Assembly: GCA_900291925.1 (NCBI GenBank)
Contig: UWYS01000008.1
Location: 898,734 to 962,733, forward strand
Source of the DNA: Thecaphora thlaspeos
Lineage: Eukaryota > Basidiomycota > Ustilaginomycetes > Urocystidales > Glomosporiaceae
DNA: 64,000 nt
Direction: 5' to 3'
The notes below the pieces were generated by a model. The model was not told where the DNA came from, did not search any database, and saw only the letters and a list, made by a program, of their open reading frames with translations. Shown here in pieces: positions 1 through 10,453 of this stretch. Both the position numbers and the translations under genes were made by a program. The number at the start of each line of letters is the position of its first letter. Position 1 is the first letter of the stretch.

Positions 1-480
1 CGTGTTGCTTTGTCTCCTCCTGCCACCGCCACCGCCGGCGCCACCGCATCGGCCTATCGCGAGAGCTCAGACCGCTGCGCAGAGCTAGAGATTCCACGAC
101 GTCCAACGGGACTATTCCAGTACAGCGGATAGATGCCTTGGCACCTCGGATTCCTCTGGCAACCCTTGCAGCCCCTGCCGCTCCCTGAACTGTCAAGCCG
201 AAGAACATGGCAAAAGGCGGGGAGGCGACCCCTGGCCTTTCATCCTGCTCTCTATCGCCTCCCTCTCAAATAGCTGGTAGGCCTGCAGAGTGTGTCTACG
301 CTTGGTGGTGTCAGCTCCGAGGCAGTCAAACCCGCGATAAAGGGAGCAAAGAGGGACCGCCCTGCGACCTCGGCCTCCTTTTGCTCCGAGATAGGATGGC
401 TCGAGACCATCGGAGGCCGAGTTCTACATAGCCCAACCTCTATCCCTGAGCCAAACTCCTCCCGGCCGTGGCTCCTTGAT
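1..480. other. intergenic, no gene seen
   Basis: The two short overlapping plus-strand ORFs here (207-431 and 292-507) have no recognisable family features and show no splice logic. The first bases may be the tail of a feature outside the window. I see no RNA gene. Confidence 0.4.
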
Positions 481-755
481 GCCGAGGCTACAGTCGTGTG
501 CAGATGAATTGAGACGCGAGGAAAAAAGAAAGGCTGAGAGGGACCCTAGGAGTGATCTTGGCGATCACTGAAGATCACTACCTCCACTTACCTTGGGCGC
601 CTTGCTCGACTACCGTACCCCTTACCGGTGCCAAGGTAAGTGGAGGTAGTGATCTTGAGTGATCGCCAAGATCACTCCTCCTAGAGTCTCTCTCAGCCTT
701 TCTTTTTTTCCTCGCGTCTCAATTCATCTGTACACGACTGTAGCCTAAGCGAGGC
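481..755. repeat. long imperfect inverted repeat (hairpin/foldback element)
   Basis: The left arm (about 486-594) and right arm (about 631-745) are reverse complements over about 110 bp with only a few substitutions and small indels. A spacer of about 36 bp separates them. Landmarks shared by both arms are GCTACAGTCGTGT, AATTGAGACGCGAG, AAAGGCTGAGAG, GTGATCTTGGCGATCACT and CTACCTCCACTTACCTTGG. The block GTGATCTTGGCGATCAC is itself partly palindromic. There is no convincing target-site duplication and no ORF inside. It may be a MITE/foldback element or a transcribed hairpin; sequence alone does not decide. Confidence 0.85.
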
Positions 756-1687
756 CCGTGGTGCATGCTCCCGACCACCTTGCTTCTTCGTTTGTTTCCT
801 CCTTGGCATCTGCCTGGTCTCGTCGACACTTCCGCGATCTCGCTACGAGACGGTCTTGAGGACGGCGATGGGATGGCCCCGAGGTCGTTGCCGAATGCAA
901 GAGTAGCTGGGAGTGGATTTTTGATGTAGCTCGACGGGAAGTGGCGGTGCAACGGCGCGCAATATATGACACGTTATATACAGCAGGGCCAAGACCTATG
1001 TAGGAGTCGAAGCTGAGGCTAGAGGAAGGCCCGGCAGGACGCTGAAGCCGCCACACAGGCGGGGCAGGACGGCGGCCAAGCCAGGCAGGGTCACGCCGGT
1101 CGCCCCCACTTCTCACAGACCTCTGTTCTCTTGGCTCGACCAATGAAATGGACCGCGTTCCGTTTCCTCTTCCATTCAACGCATATGTATGCGACGGAAG
1201 TAGATGGGCATAGGATGATCCGACAATGTGCCCCTCGCTTCTTGCTGCTGCTGCTGCTGCTGCTGCTCGCTGAGTCAAGGCGCAGGTCAGCAGGGTGGCC
1301 GGAGGACCCGAAACGGGCACAGGCCCTACCTACGTACTAAGACAGTGTAGAGAAAGTAACGTACAGTAACCCAGCCCTTTTGTACAGGCACAGGCCCGAG
1401 CTCGGTCCGCCCTGGGCATGCTGCAGTGGTCAGGAGGGGCGCAGGGCAGAGTGGGTGAAGAGAGGGAGGTGAGGGACGGTGTCATGTCTTGGGCCGTCGG
1501 AGAGGTCGTGAGATGAGGTGGGGGTGCCGCCGCTTGACGGGCACGCGATAAAGAGGCGGCCCTTCGTCCCCCGTCCAATGCCCCTTGCTCCTCCCCCCCC
1601 CCCCTCCTTCCTTCCTTCTCCTCCACCTTCAGCCACCCAACACGGTCTTCTTCCCATATCCTCATCTCCCTCCCCCGTCTTGACAAA
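756..1687. other. intergenic; upstream region of the secreted-protein gene
   Basis: No supported gene. It contains a short CTG run (about 1245-1267) and, just before the next start codon, a strong C/T tract (about 1585-1680, including a run of about 13 C). Such a pyrimidine-rich leader is seen before several genes in this window and probably marks the core promoter/5' UTR. Confidence 0.45.
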
Positions 1688-2761
1688 ATGCGCCCTTTCA
1701 CCGCCTCCAAGTTTGCCGCCGTCGCCGCCGTCGCCTCGCTCGCCGGCACCCAGGCGCAGCTCGACACTTCGCTCATCACCAGCCTCTCGTCCGGCTGCCA
1801 GCAGTCGCTCCTCGGCCTCATCAGCACCGGTGACCTCTCCACCTGCCTCGCCCTCACCGACGCCGTCGGTACATTCGGCAGCACCGGCACCGGCTCCTTC
1901 GTCGCCGGCTTCGACAGCTACTTCACAAACAACATCTGCGCAAAGGCGCCCTGCACCAACGCTACTCTCTCCGCGGCCAGCCAGAGCATCTCAAAAGCCT
2001 GCGCCTCCGACATCGGCGGCGGCAAGAGCAGCAGCATCCCCGCGCTCATCCTCTACCTCCTCTCGAACTACGACAATGTCAGGACCTCCGCCTGCCTCCA
2101 GGACGACCAGGACAAGGAGCTCTGCCTCGTCCAGACCATGTAGTGAGTAGCGCGCTTTAGAGCCGACGACGACCGTTCTGATCCTTGCTTGCTTGTTTTC
2201 TTGCTTGATGGCTAACTACTGCCGCCCTGCCTTTCCACCCCTCGCCGTGCCGCGTTCTGCCTCTGCAGTGCGTTCCAGAACGCCACCAACACGCCACTCA
2301 GCTTCTTGACCCTCTCCGGCCTGCTGGGCGCCGACTCGGCTGCCGCCGCCTCACTCTCCCAGGCCGCCCAGAACAGGACGCTCCTCTGCACCAGCTGCAA
2401 CGACGCGCTCCTCACCACCGCCTCGATGGCCAGGGAGAGCTCGGCCAGCACCAGCGGCACCAGCAGCGCCGCCAACTCGACACTCGCCCAGCTCGCCACC
2501 GGAGCCACTCAGCTTTGCGGCGCCAACGCGACAGCCAACTACAACTTCACCGATCGCGCCATCCCCTCGAAGATCAAGCAAACGGCCACCGGAAACTCGA
2601 CGTCGCTCGGCAGCGGCTCCAGCAGCGGCGGCTCCGGCACCAGCAGCAGCTCCGGCACCAGCGGCAGCGGCTCCGGCAACAGCGCCGCCAGCCTCCAGGT
2701 CGGCAGCATCGTCACCATCGGTCTCGGCGTCCTTGCCACCGGTTTCGCCGTCCTTCTCTAA
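1688..2761 (+). CDS. secreted, probably GPI-anchored cysteine-containing protein
   Basis: Two exons, 1688-2142 and 2269-2761, encode 315 aa. The intron (2143-2268) starts GTGAGT, has a GCTAAC branch-like site near 2210 and ends CTGCAG; the split codon TA|T keeps the frame. The N-terminus is a classic signal peptide (MRPFTASKFAAVAAVASLAG, cleavage probably after TQA near residue 23). The ectodomain has spaced cysteines (SGCQQ, STCLA, KAPC, KACAS, ACLQ, LLCTSC, LCGA) and NxS/T sites. A Ser/Gly-rich stalk precedes a C-terminal hydrophobic tail (VGSIVTIGLGVLATGFAVLL), as expected for GPI attachment. The layout resembles the fungal secreted family DUF7729, a recollection not tested here. A cell-surface role is inferred; no enzyme motif is visible. 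Confidence 0.85.
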
Positions 2762-3006
2762 ACGGTCGAGGTCCGCTTCTCCATTCATCCGTCCCACATT
2801 TCTGCCCAGTGACCCAGGCTTTGGGCCCCCTTTGTCCCCTCTCTTTCTTTCTTTCGTTCGTCTTCTTCTATGCGTCTCGCCTCCTGTGGCAGCACAAGAT
2901 ATGTCACCCTCCCATGTAAGAAAAAACAACACTCTTTAGGCAGTATGCTATGGACCAGACAATATTTATGTATGACATTCGCTCTGCACCGATCGTTTCT
3001 TTGGAG

Positions 3007-4186
3007 CTATGGGCCGCCTCCCTTGTGCTCCTCGTCGTGCGCATCCTCGTCGAGGCCGACCTCCCTTTTGGCCTGTTGGACCTTCTCGACGTCCAGGCCA
3101 ACGAGGACGTCCAAGGTCCTGGCGAACCACCACCTTGCACACTCGTTTTCCTCGCCTTGCTCCTTTGCCTCTTGGATGGGGAATCCGACGTGTTCAGCGA
3201 CCTTTTCCGCCAGGACGGTGGTGACCTTCTGTGCGCTTCCGTTGTCTCCGTGTAAGGTTTGGCTGTCGATGATGCCGAGTTGAACAGTGGCGTTGAGGGA
3301 TCTTTGGTCTGCGTAAGGAAAGACTTGAGGCCACTGAACCTGTACCCTCCTCAGGAAGATGGTCACGCCGGACTTAGCCCTTAGTGGAGGTGGTTAGGAG
3401 TCGTATCTTTTCTGCGACGTCAAAGTTTCTCTCACGAGCGGACGCGACGGCATCGACGGCCTTTTCGAGGAGTGAATGCATCTGTTCGTCGTCGTCGTCG
3501 TCTCTTGTGCATGTCTCGCGGATCCCTTCAACGAGGTATCCCAACTGTTCAGCAGTCTTTTCCTTATGTTGCGTCCTAGCTGTCCAGAGTGCCTCTCTTC
3601 GTCCTTCCAACCCTACATCGAGTAGATCTTGACACGTTCGAAGGTAGAAAGGACGATTGAACATCGTTTCGATCGTACGTATTCCAAGACAATGCGAGAT
3701 TGGTTTGGAAAGGATGACGGCGCAGAGGAGGGGTTGGAATGGTGTTAGGTCGCTTGAGGGATAGCGAAGATCGTCTGTTTGCGCGGGGGGATGGTGTGAA
3801 TAGCCACTGCCTTTATGAGGTGGTGGTCGTGCCGTTCCGTCCGAAGAAGAAGAGACGGTGTCAATCTCTCCATGTCCAGCTGGGATGGAGGGGTAGGAGA
3901 GATTCCAGGCTTCAGATGAGTGCAGCCATGATAAAGCATCGTGGTATCGAGGTTGGCTCTTGAGTTGCTTCGAAGGTCCTTCCGAGTCGGTGCTAGAAGG
4001 ATGTTTGCGTTTCGTACCACTCCTCTCGTCGGCGTCTTTTCTATCGTCGTCATCGTCCTCTGTCTCGTCCTTCTTCTGCTGCGTACGTTTTTCCTCCTCC
4101 TTTTCCTCCTCCTCCTCCTTCACTTTACCATCTCCAACATCCGCTCCATCCTTGAGAGGATGAGATTGACGACGAGTAGTGACCAT
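3007..4186 (-). CDS. HhH-GPD-like nuclear protein, reading frame interrupted once
   Basis: The gene starts at the ATG at 4186. The first 270-codon stretch has an acidic/basic N-terminus (MVTTRRQSHPLKDG, then E/K/D runs and an NLS-like KRKHPSS). A conserved fungal core follows: DALSWLHSSEAW, LLCAVILSKPISHCLGIRTI, LWTARTQHKEKTAEQLGYL. It ends at TAA (3374-3376). The family continues in another frame, SGVTIFLRRVQVQWPQVFPY to the stop at 3007. This order matches fungal proteins with a weak HhH-GPD (base-excision glycosylase-like) fold. The join may be a 46-nt intron (3373-3418; CTAAC branch, but poor GTCGCA donor) or a one-frame indel at about 3376. The second reading keeps STKG next to KSGVTIF, where relatives have a G-rich hairpin turn. 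DNA-repair activity is inferred; no catalytic residue is certain. Confidence 0.65.
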
Positions 4187-4902
4187 CCTACGTGCTTGCT
4201 CTCTCTCTCTCTATCCCTCTCGTTTGTGGGTTGGTTGATTCGTTGCTTGTTTCTCCTTGTTGTGAGATTGATCTTTGCTCTTGTTTGTCGTCAAGCGAAC
4301 GATCTTGAGTCGATTGGATGTAGATGCAGGTGATGGTGGTCAAAGAAAAAAGAAATACCCCCAGTAAAAACCAGAATTCACGAATCGGCATCTGTAGATA
4401 CAGTATAGTGTATCTATGTCATCAAACCCCCCCTTCACCCCCCTCCCCACCCCACCCCTCACACACCTGCCTTTTTCGGAACACTTCCAACTTCGATGTC
4501 ATCAAATGCATGGGCATTGGCATGGGTATTACTGCAGTGGAACCGGAGTTGAACATGGAGATGCCATTGGACGATCAACTGCTCTCTTCAAAAGAGAGAC
4601 AGAACGAAAGCGTATGTAGGTATATAGGGTGATTCACGACAGAGAGAGCGAGAAGGAGCAAGGATTGTGTTGGTGAGTGAACCAAGTCGGCGTGTACTGT
4701 ATGTGTGTCGAAACGATGGGAGATCCAGTAGTTAGAGTGTGTGAAATAATGCCGAAAGTCCATGAGGTCCGGTTGCAAGATGGGCAGATTCTTGTTCTTC
4801 GTACAGCATGGCAACGCGGTGACGCCCTCGTCGCTGTCTCTACCGCTCGATAGCGACAGCAGCAGCCCAACCTCCACCCCCATCTCGCGTCGCGTTGCAT
4901 CT
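4187..4902. other. intergenic between two minus-strand genes
   Basis: This is the promoter side of the HhH-GPD-like gene and the 3' flank of the RhoGEF gene. It contains a CT repeat (about 4199-4220) and a C-rich stretch near 4426-4470. Short ORFs here overlap each other on both strands and look non-coding. No RNA gene was recognised. Confidence 0.4.
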
Positions 4903-7900
4903 CTACTTCTTCCTGGAAACGTCACCGTTAGCGCTACCGCCGCCGCCGCTACCAAGCATACCAATGTTGGCTCCGTAGAACGTGCTCAGCCTGTCGGCCG
5001 CGCTCATCGGGCGCTTCTTCTGCGGACGTAGGTGCGCTGGGATGCCGTTGGCACCGTGGATCATCGACGGTTTGAATGACTCCGACGATGATCCCATCTC
5101 CAAGCCTCCCGCCGTCGACATCGACGACGCCGAGGCGCTTGCGCCCACCGCTCCAGCGCCGCCCGCCTCGCCATCGACGATGCCAAAGTACGACGACATG
5201 CCGCCGCCGCCGCCGCCGAGTAACGACGGCGTGTGCGACGAACGTCGCCCGCCAAACTGGTTCGGCGGCAACTCCGAGTCGTCCGGCGTCGTCAGCCTCG
5301 GCGTCACCAGCCGAAAGGTCCCGGACCCCGACGTGGCCGCTTGCACCTGCGGGTGGAGCGCCGCGTGGAACAGCTGCGCCTCGACCGCCGACGAGCGCCC
5401 CTCGGGCATCAACGGCGCCGCCATCCCTCCTCCTCCACGGGCGCCGCCAATCGACCGCGACCTCGTCGGAATCTTGGGCGGCGATGAGCTGTATCTCCGG
5501 TCGGCCTCGGCGGCCGCCGCTGGTGTAAAGGCCGGCTGCGGCAGGCTGTCGAAGCGCAGCGACTTGGGTCGTCCACCACCGCCCTTGTCCTGTCCTGCCG
5601 TCGGCACCAGCTCTGGACGCAGCGTCGCGCTCGAAGGCGGCGACGCGAGCGGTGAAGGTCCCAAGTGCTGGCCAAAGTGCGGGCCGATGTCGCTCCCGCC
5701 GGGCGTCGCCGGCGAGCCGTGCGATGTGTCTGAGTCGAACAGCCCGCTGCTCGAGACGCTCATCCCGCTCGCGCTCCCGTCATTCGAGACACCAGCGGCC
5801 ATGTTGACGCTGCTGCGGTTGAGGGTCGCCGTGCCCACCAGCGCAGACGGCGGGAGCGCTGACGTCGCGGGCGAGCCTTCGGGCGAGTCCGGGGCAGGAA
5901 AGACCGAGTCGTAGCAGCTGTCGCAGGCGCGCGCCGGCCTGTCGTCCTCGCCATCCTGGTAGGCCGGGATCAGGAACGAGCGCTGGCTGCACGTCCAGCA
6001 AACGACCTGGCCACACAGACGGCAGTGGTGCTTACGGCGCCACATGCCAAAGACCTCGGAGCAGCAGGCGCACCTCTCAGCGCGGTTGTCGGGGACCCAG
6101 ACAGGGGCGTTGTAGTCGTCGAGCACGCGCAGCGGCTTGGTTGGCGTCGCGTGGGCGCTCGGCGAGAGGAGCGTCGCCAACGACATGGTCTTTGCGTTTG
6201 ACGGGAAGCCCGGGAACGAAGGAGGCCGGAAGATGTTGGGCGCCGACTCGGTCCGGGTGCGGGCAGCAGCGACTGCGGCGGCAGAGAGATCACCCCGGCC
6301 GCCGGCATCGGTCCCTCCATCAACGTCGGCCATTTCGGACTCGACCTCTGGGATCGACGTCGACGCCGACGCGAGGCCAATGTACTGGCCCAGGCTCTGC
6401 GTTGACAGCCTCCGATTGCTGGCGGCGGCGGCGGGCGGCAAGTCGATGCGGTGATGCTGGTGGTGCGACGAGCGGCGCTTGTCTCGCCGTGCCTCGATCG
6501 AGTCCTCGTCGGCGCGCAGCGTCCGCCTGGCCGACATGTGGTCGGCGCGCGCCTCTCTGATCGCGGCGACCCACGCCCCCTTGCTGGCCGACGTCTCGGC
6601 ATAGACGGCAAAGCTCTTATCCGGCGTCCGGATCTCGAAGCAGTAGCGCAGCCCATGGAGCGAGTGGTCGTCGACACTGACGACGGTGCAGTCGCGGAGC
6701 GGGAACTTACCGCGATACTGGAGCTGGTGGCCAGCCAGCGAAAAAATGACGCCTGCCAGCGGCGTGTAGGCCTCGGGCCCAGAGATGGTCCGGAGGCGGG
6801 CGCGCGGGAGGATCGTTTCGATGGCGGCCGAAGCGTCTCCCGGCGAGGCAGGGGTCCTCGGCGCCGACGCATCGCTGGCCGCAGTCGCAGCGGAGGCGGC
6901 CCCTGCTCCTGCGCCGCCGTACAGGCCGCCCTTCTGTGCGAGCGCCAGCCAGGCCGCCGAGGCCGACTCGATCCCCCCGCTAATCGGGCTGGCATAGATG
7001 ATGCAGTCGGTGAAGAGGAAGAACTCGCGCGGCTGAACGTTGCGGCGGCATGTCTTCATTAGCGTTCCACGCCGGATCAGCGAGCGGCCGGGAACGACAA
7101 GCGGCTCGGTCAGACCCTGGAGTGAGCGCTGCAGCGAGAGCATCATCAGGACCATCTCGTGCTGGCGGACGTTTTCGTTGATGTAGGAGGCAACCTGCTC
7201 GATCGTGGTGCCGGCGCGGACGAGGTCCGATCGGTCGACGTGCGACTCGGGTGTGTGGCGGATCAGGTCGTCGAAGAGAAGCTTGTAGCGCGGGATCCGC
7301 TGGACGATCGTCAGCAAATGGGCCTGGAAGCCGAGGCCGAAGCCAAACGCCTTCTTACCCGTCGCCGCGCTGTCCAGCATCTCACGAGCCAGCCGGCGCT
7401 GCTCGGTCTCGCGGAGGAAAAGGGCAAAGGCTTCATTCGACTTGCGCTCGACCTCGATCCGCTGCAGCGCGCCGCTGAAGTTCTTGACGAAGAGGCTGTA
7501 CATCTTCATGAAGGGCGCTAGCGGGACGAGGATGTCGCCAACCGTGTCGAGCGCCGGGTCCCACGGCCTCCCCTTCGCCCCGGCAGCCGCGTCGGCCTCC
7601 GGCCCCGCAGAGGCTTGCGAGCCCTTGGCGGCCTGCGTGCCGCCGCGGCTGCTGCTGCTCGTGGTACTGCCGCCGTTGTTGCGCAGCCGACCTTCGAGGC
7701 GCGACAACAGCTCCTTGGTGAGGTGGAGGATGTCGGAAAAGTTGGAAAAAATCTCGCCGACAGCCTTGCGGTCGAGAATGGGCGTCGCGCTGGCGGCGAA
7801 AGCTGCGGGGGCCGATGTCAAGGGTGAGGCGCTACCGCCTCCGTGCGTGCTGCGGCCGAGCGACGCCATCAGCGGCTTGTAGTACTCTTCGTCGAGCAGC

Positions 7901-9033
7901 TCGAGGCTCGACATGAAGCTCTTCTCCGACTCGAGCAGCTCCATGGCGGCGTTTCGCCGGTGCGCAAGCATCTGGATCAAATCGGCGTTTTGAGACGGCA
8001 CGGTGGCCGAGCGCTTGAGCAGGCCGGTGGGGCGGGTCGAAATGGCCGAGCCGGAGGACGAGGTCGAGGTGGCGCTCGAAGTCGATTCGTCACGGCTGTG
8101 GAGCGAGCAGGACGCTTCGAGCTGGTGCGAGAGCTTCGACGGGCTCGTCGCGGACTGTGATGAAGACGGGATGGCTGCCCGCGCCGCTGCGTCTGACAAG
8201 GAAGAGGCAGAGGCAGGGGCAGAGGAAGGGGCCAGCTGCTTGCCTGCCGCGGATACCGACGCTGCCGCCGGGTTGAGCCTTTCGTAGCTGCTGTGACGGG
8301 CCTTGGGCAGGCAGCCTGGCCCGGAACTCATGTTGAAGCCGTGCACGATCTCGTCCTCAGGGAGGCTTTCAAAGCTCGATACACTGGCTACACTCATACG
8401 GTGGGCCATGCTGGGGACGAGGGGGAGCGAGGGCCTGCGGATGGTCGACGTGGGCCCCTGGGTACTCTGCGCGCGGATACGGCGGTGGTGGTGGTGCTGC
8501 TGATGGTTGGAGCCCGTGCTGTCTCTCCGCCCCGCTGAGCTACCGCTGCCACCAGCAGACGTGGAAGGCGTGAGGCCGAGTGCGGATGCAAGACCAGGGC
8601 TGAGGATGCCGGGACAGACGGCGAGCTGGCCGTGTACATAGGACGATGCGCCGCTCGACGAGTTGGACGCGACCGAGGAGGGCCGAGAGGAAGGGAGCGA
8701 GGCGCGCGACGTGGGCCTGGCGATGGTGGGGAAGCCGATGGGACCGCCTGTGGTCGAAGTCGGGGTAGATGCGGTGGATGAGGAGGGGGCCGAGTCCTGC
8801 ATGACGCTGGAGCGGGTAGATGCGTCTGAATGCCTGTATGGCGGCGGCGGCGAGACGGCAACAGTTGCGGCTGCGGCTGCGATCAATGAAGGGGGATCGC
8901 CGCTGCGAAATGCTGCCTGATCTTGCCGCGTAAATAAGGGCGAGGTGATGGACAAAGGGCCGGACTCTGCCTGCTGGAGCTCGGGAGACTTTGGAAGAGT
9001 GGGAAAGGACATGGAAGACCGGATGCCCGACAT
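4903..9033 (-). CDS. FYVE-DH-PH domain RhoGEF (Don1/FGD-like)
   Basis: Single exon, 1,376 aa, ATG at 9033. About 340 low-complexity Ser/Ala-rich residues precede a Dbl-homology domain (about 348-640; RRNAAMELLESEKSFMSSL start, RIPRYKLLFDDLIRHT near its end). A PH domain follows (about 646-824; LIRRGTLMKT, REFFLFTDCIIYA). A FYVE zinc finger lies at about 978-1044, with the WVPD, RRKHHCRLCG and RACDSCYD signatures that bind PI3P. DH-PH proteins load GTP on Rho GTPases; the FYVE finger places them on endosomes. The same combination defines Ustilago maydis Don1, the Cdc42 activator for secondary septum formation, so orthology is plausible but untested. The C-terminus is disordered and Gly/Ser-rich. 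An intronless ORF of 4.1 kb contrasts with the heavily spliced factor at 18-22 kb. Confidence 0.9.
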   Translation of the reverse strand: MSGIRSSMSFPTLPKSPELQQAESGPLSITSPLFTRQDQAAFRSGDPPSLIAAAAATVAVSPPPPYRHSDASTRSSVMQDSAPSSSTASTPTSTTGGPIGFPTIARPTSRASLPSSRPSSVASNSSSGASSYVHGQLAVCPGILSPGLASALGLTPSTSAGGSGSSAGRRDSTGSNHQQHHHHRRIRAQSTQGPTSTIRRPSLPLVPSMAHRMSVASVSSFESLPEDEIVHGFNMSSGPGCLPKARHSSYERLNPAAASVSAAGKQLAPSSAPASASSLSDAAARAAIPSSSQSATSPSKLSHQLEASCSLHSRDESTSSATSTSSSGSAISTRPTGLLKRSATVPSQNADLIQMLAHRRNAAMELLESEKSFMSSLELLDEEYYKPLMASLGRSTHGGGSASPLTSAPAAFAASATPILDRKAVGEIFSNFSDILHLTKELLSRLEGRLRNNGGSTTSSSSRGGTQAAKGSQASAGPEADAAAGAKGRPWDPALDTVGDILVPLAPFMKMYSLFVKNFSGALQRIEVERKSNEAFALFLRETEQRRLAREMLDSAATGKKAFGFGLGFQAHLLTIVQRIPRYKLLFDDLIRHTPESHVDRSDLVRAGTTIEQVASYINENVRQHEMVLMMLSLQRSLQGLTEPLVVPGRSLIRRGTLMKTCRRNVQPREFFLFTDCIIYASPISGGIESASAAWLALAQKGGLYGGAGAGAASAATAASDASAPRTPASPGDASAAIETILPRARLRTISGPEAYTPLAGVIFSLAGHQLQYRGKFPLRDCTVVSVDDHSLHGLRYCFEIRTPDKSFAVYAETSASKGAWVAAIREARADHMSARRTLRADEDSIEARRDKRRSSHHQHHRIDLPPAAAASNRRLSTQSLGQYIGLASASTSIPEVESEMADVDGGTDAGGRGDLSAAAVAAARTRTESAPNIFRPPSFPGFPSNAKTMSLATLLSPSAHATPTKPLRVLDDYNAPVWVPDNRAERCACCSEVFGMWRRKHHCRLCGQVVCWTCSQRSFLIPAYQDGEDDRPARACDSCYDSVFPAPDSPEGSPATSALPPSALVGTATLNRSSVNMAAGVSNDGSASGMSVSSSGLFDSDTSHGSPATPGGSDIGPHFGQHLGPSPLASPPSSATLRPELVPTAGQDKGGGGRPKSLRFDSLPQPAFTPAAAAEADRRYSSSPPKIPTRSRSIGGARGGGGMAAPLMPEGRSSAVEAQLFHAALHPQVQAATSGSGTFRLVTPRLTTPDDSELPPNQFGGRRSSHTPSLLGGGGGGMSSYFGIVDGEAGGAGAVGASASASSMSTAGGLEMGSSSESFKPSMIHGANGIPAHLRPQKKRPMSAADRLSTFYGANIGMLGSGGGGSANGDVSRKK

Positions 9034-9463
9034 GACGGCTGGGTATCTGCGGGCTGTGGTGGTAAGGCGAAGCGGGGGTGATAGATGTCTGTTGAGTGAG
9101 TGCTTGAGTGACGAGTCTATGCCGGTTGCCGAAGGTGTGCTGGCCCAGTGATTCTGACTGGGAAAGGTTGAGAGAGTAGCAAAGTGACGGAGCTCGTCTT
9201 TACTGCGGCGGTGAGAGTATGGTGTAGATGCGCGCTGCTGTCATGCTAAGAGGTGGAGAGAGTGACGGACGTGATGCTGTTGCTATTGTCCGGGGGAGAA
9301 GATGAGGTCCGTCGTGAAGCAGGGAACGGGGAGCAGGGATCTGGGACCTGTATGCAGTTAGTGCGTGAGCAGACGGAGCGCTCTGCGGGTTGGTGTGGTA
9401 GGTCGGGACGAAAGACACGCGTAAAGATGAGATGCGAGAGGGTAAGAGGAGGGAGGGGGGGGA

Positions 9464-9510
9464 GTGGCGGTGGCGGTGGCGGTGGCAGTGGTGGTGGTGG
9501 TGGTGGTGGC
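9464..9510. repeat. GGC/GGT triplet microsatellite
   Basis: Tandem TGGCGG/TGGTGG triplets run without interruption for about 45 bp upstream of the RhoGEF gene; read from the other strand it is CCA/CCG. Confidence 0.8.
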
Positions 9511-9646
9511 AGCGACGTCGGCGAGAGGGGGAGGAGGCGAGGCGAGGCAAGGCGAGACGTGCTGCGCCGAGGCAGTCGGGGAAAAGGGTGCAAGCGCATG
9601 CAGGGGGGAATGGGCGGGGCGAGGAGGCGGCTTTGATGCCGCCGAG

Positions 9647-9676
9647 TTGACTTGACTTGACTTGACTTGACTTGAC
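9647..9676. repeat. pentanucleotide microsatellite (TTGAC)6
   Basis: Six perfect TTGAC units in a row, followed by a degenerate TTGC run. This is a probable polymorphic microsatellite in the intergenic region. Confidence 0.9.
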
Positions 9677-10453
9677 CTTGCTTGCTTGTGTGCTTGTTGG
9701 CCGGCAAAGCGCAACGCTCGCTCAGGGGCCGCGCGACGGCGCAAACAAAGGTGGAAATTCATCCACTCAACTCGCCAGCGAGCAGCGCAGCGGCGCCTCG
9801 GCATCGACCCGCCCTGCCCTCCTGCCCTGCCAGCTCTACGCCTACCCTAACTCAGCCAGCCGGCCTACGCTACCCTCCGCCGTCTGGTCCTCCCTTTACG
9901 CCGGCAGCCTGCCATCGTCATCCATTCGTCCCCCCCTCTCATACCGAAGGTAGCCAACGCCACCACCAACGCACAGCCAGCACATCCATCCACACGCCAC
10001 GCCCCCTCGCCGTATGTCGAATACCGCGTTGAAACAACTTCTTCCCTGTGTCTTTTGCCACGTTACGCCGTGACCCCTTTGCTCAGATGCTTCCCTCGGT
10101 CAACACAAGCTCGGACCTTCTTGCCACTTCGTCATTCCACCCGTCAGACAGCCCCCCCCCTCTGCGTAGCAAGATGCTACTATTTACCACCGCTAAGCAC
10201 AGACCCTCTGCGGCTTTTCATCGTGTCTTGTACAGTCCTTTTGTCCTGCAGCCAAGACGACCATCGTGCGGAACAGAATACGAGACGTGGAAAAAAGGCC
10301 ATCGGGATGGGTAGCGGCGGCGGTGCTTGGACGATACGCGATTCGAGGAAAACTTGGTTCTGATACCGATACATGCCATGCCGTCATTGGGTCTTGTTGG
10401 TTTGTTGTCCAGCTTCTCGTTGACAGCGAAAAGTGCAAAGGCAACCCGTGCGA

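Larger units (their letters stand above)
9034..10453. other. intergenic; promoter region of the RhoGEF gene
   Basis: 1.4 kb without a supported gene. Several overlapping ORFs on both strands arise from simple sequence (GGT/GGC and CCT-rich stretches). It contains the two microsatellites listed separately and a C-rich tract near 10148-10157. No tRNA-like or other RNA structure was recognised. Confidence 0.4.

Noticed and set aside
4982..5914. 310-codon plus-strand ORF antisense to the RhoGEF C-terminus
   Set aside because: Mirror of a low-complexity GC-rich coding region; no family features.
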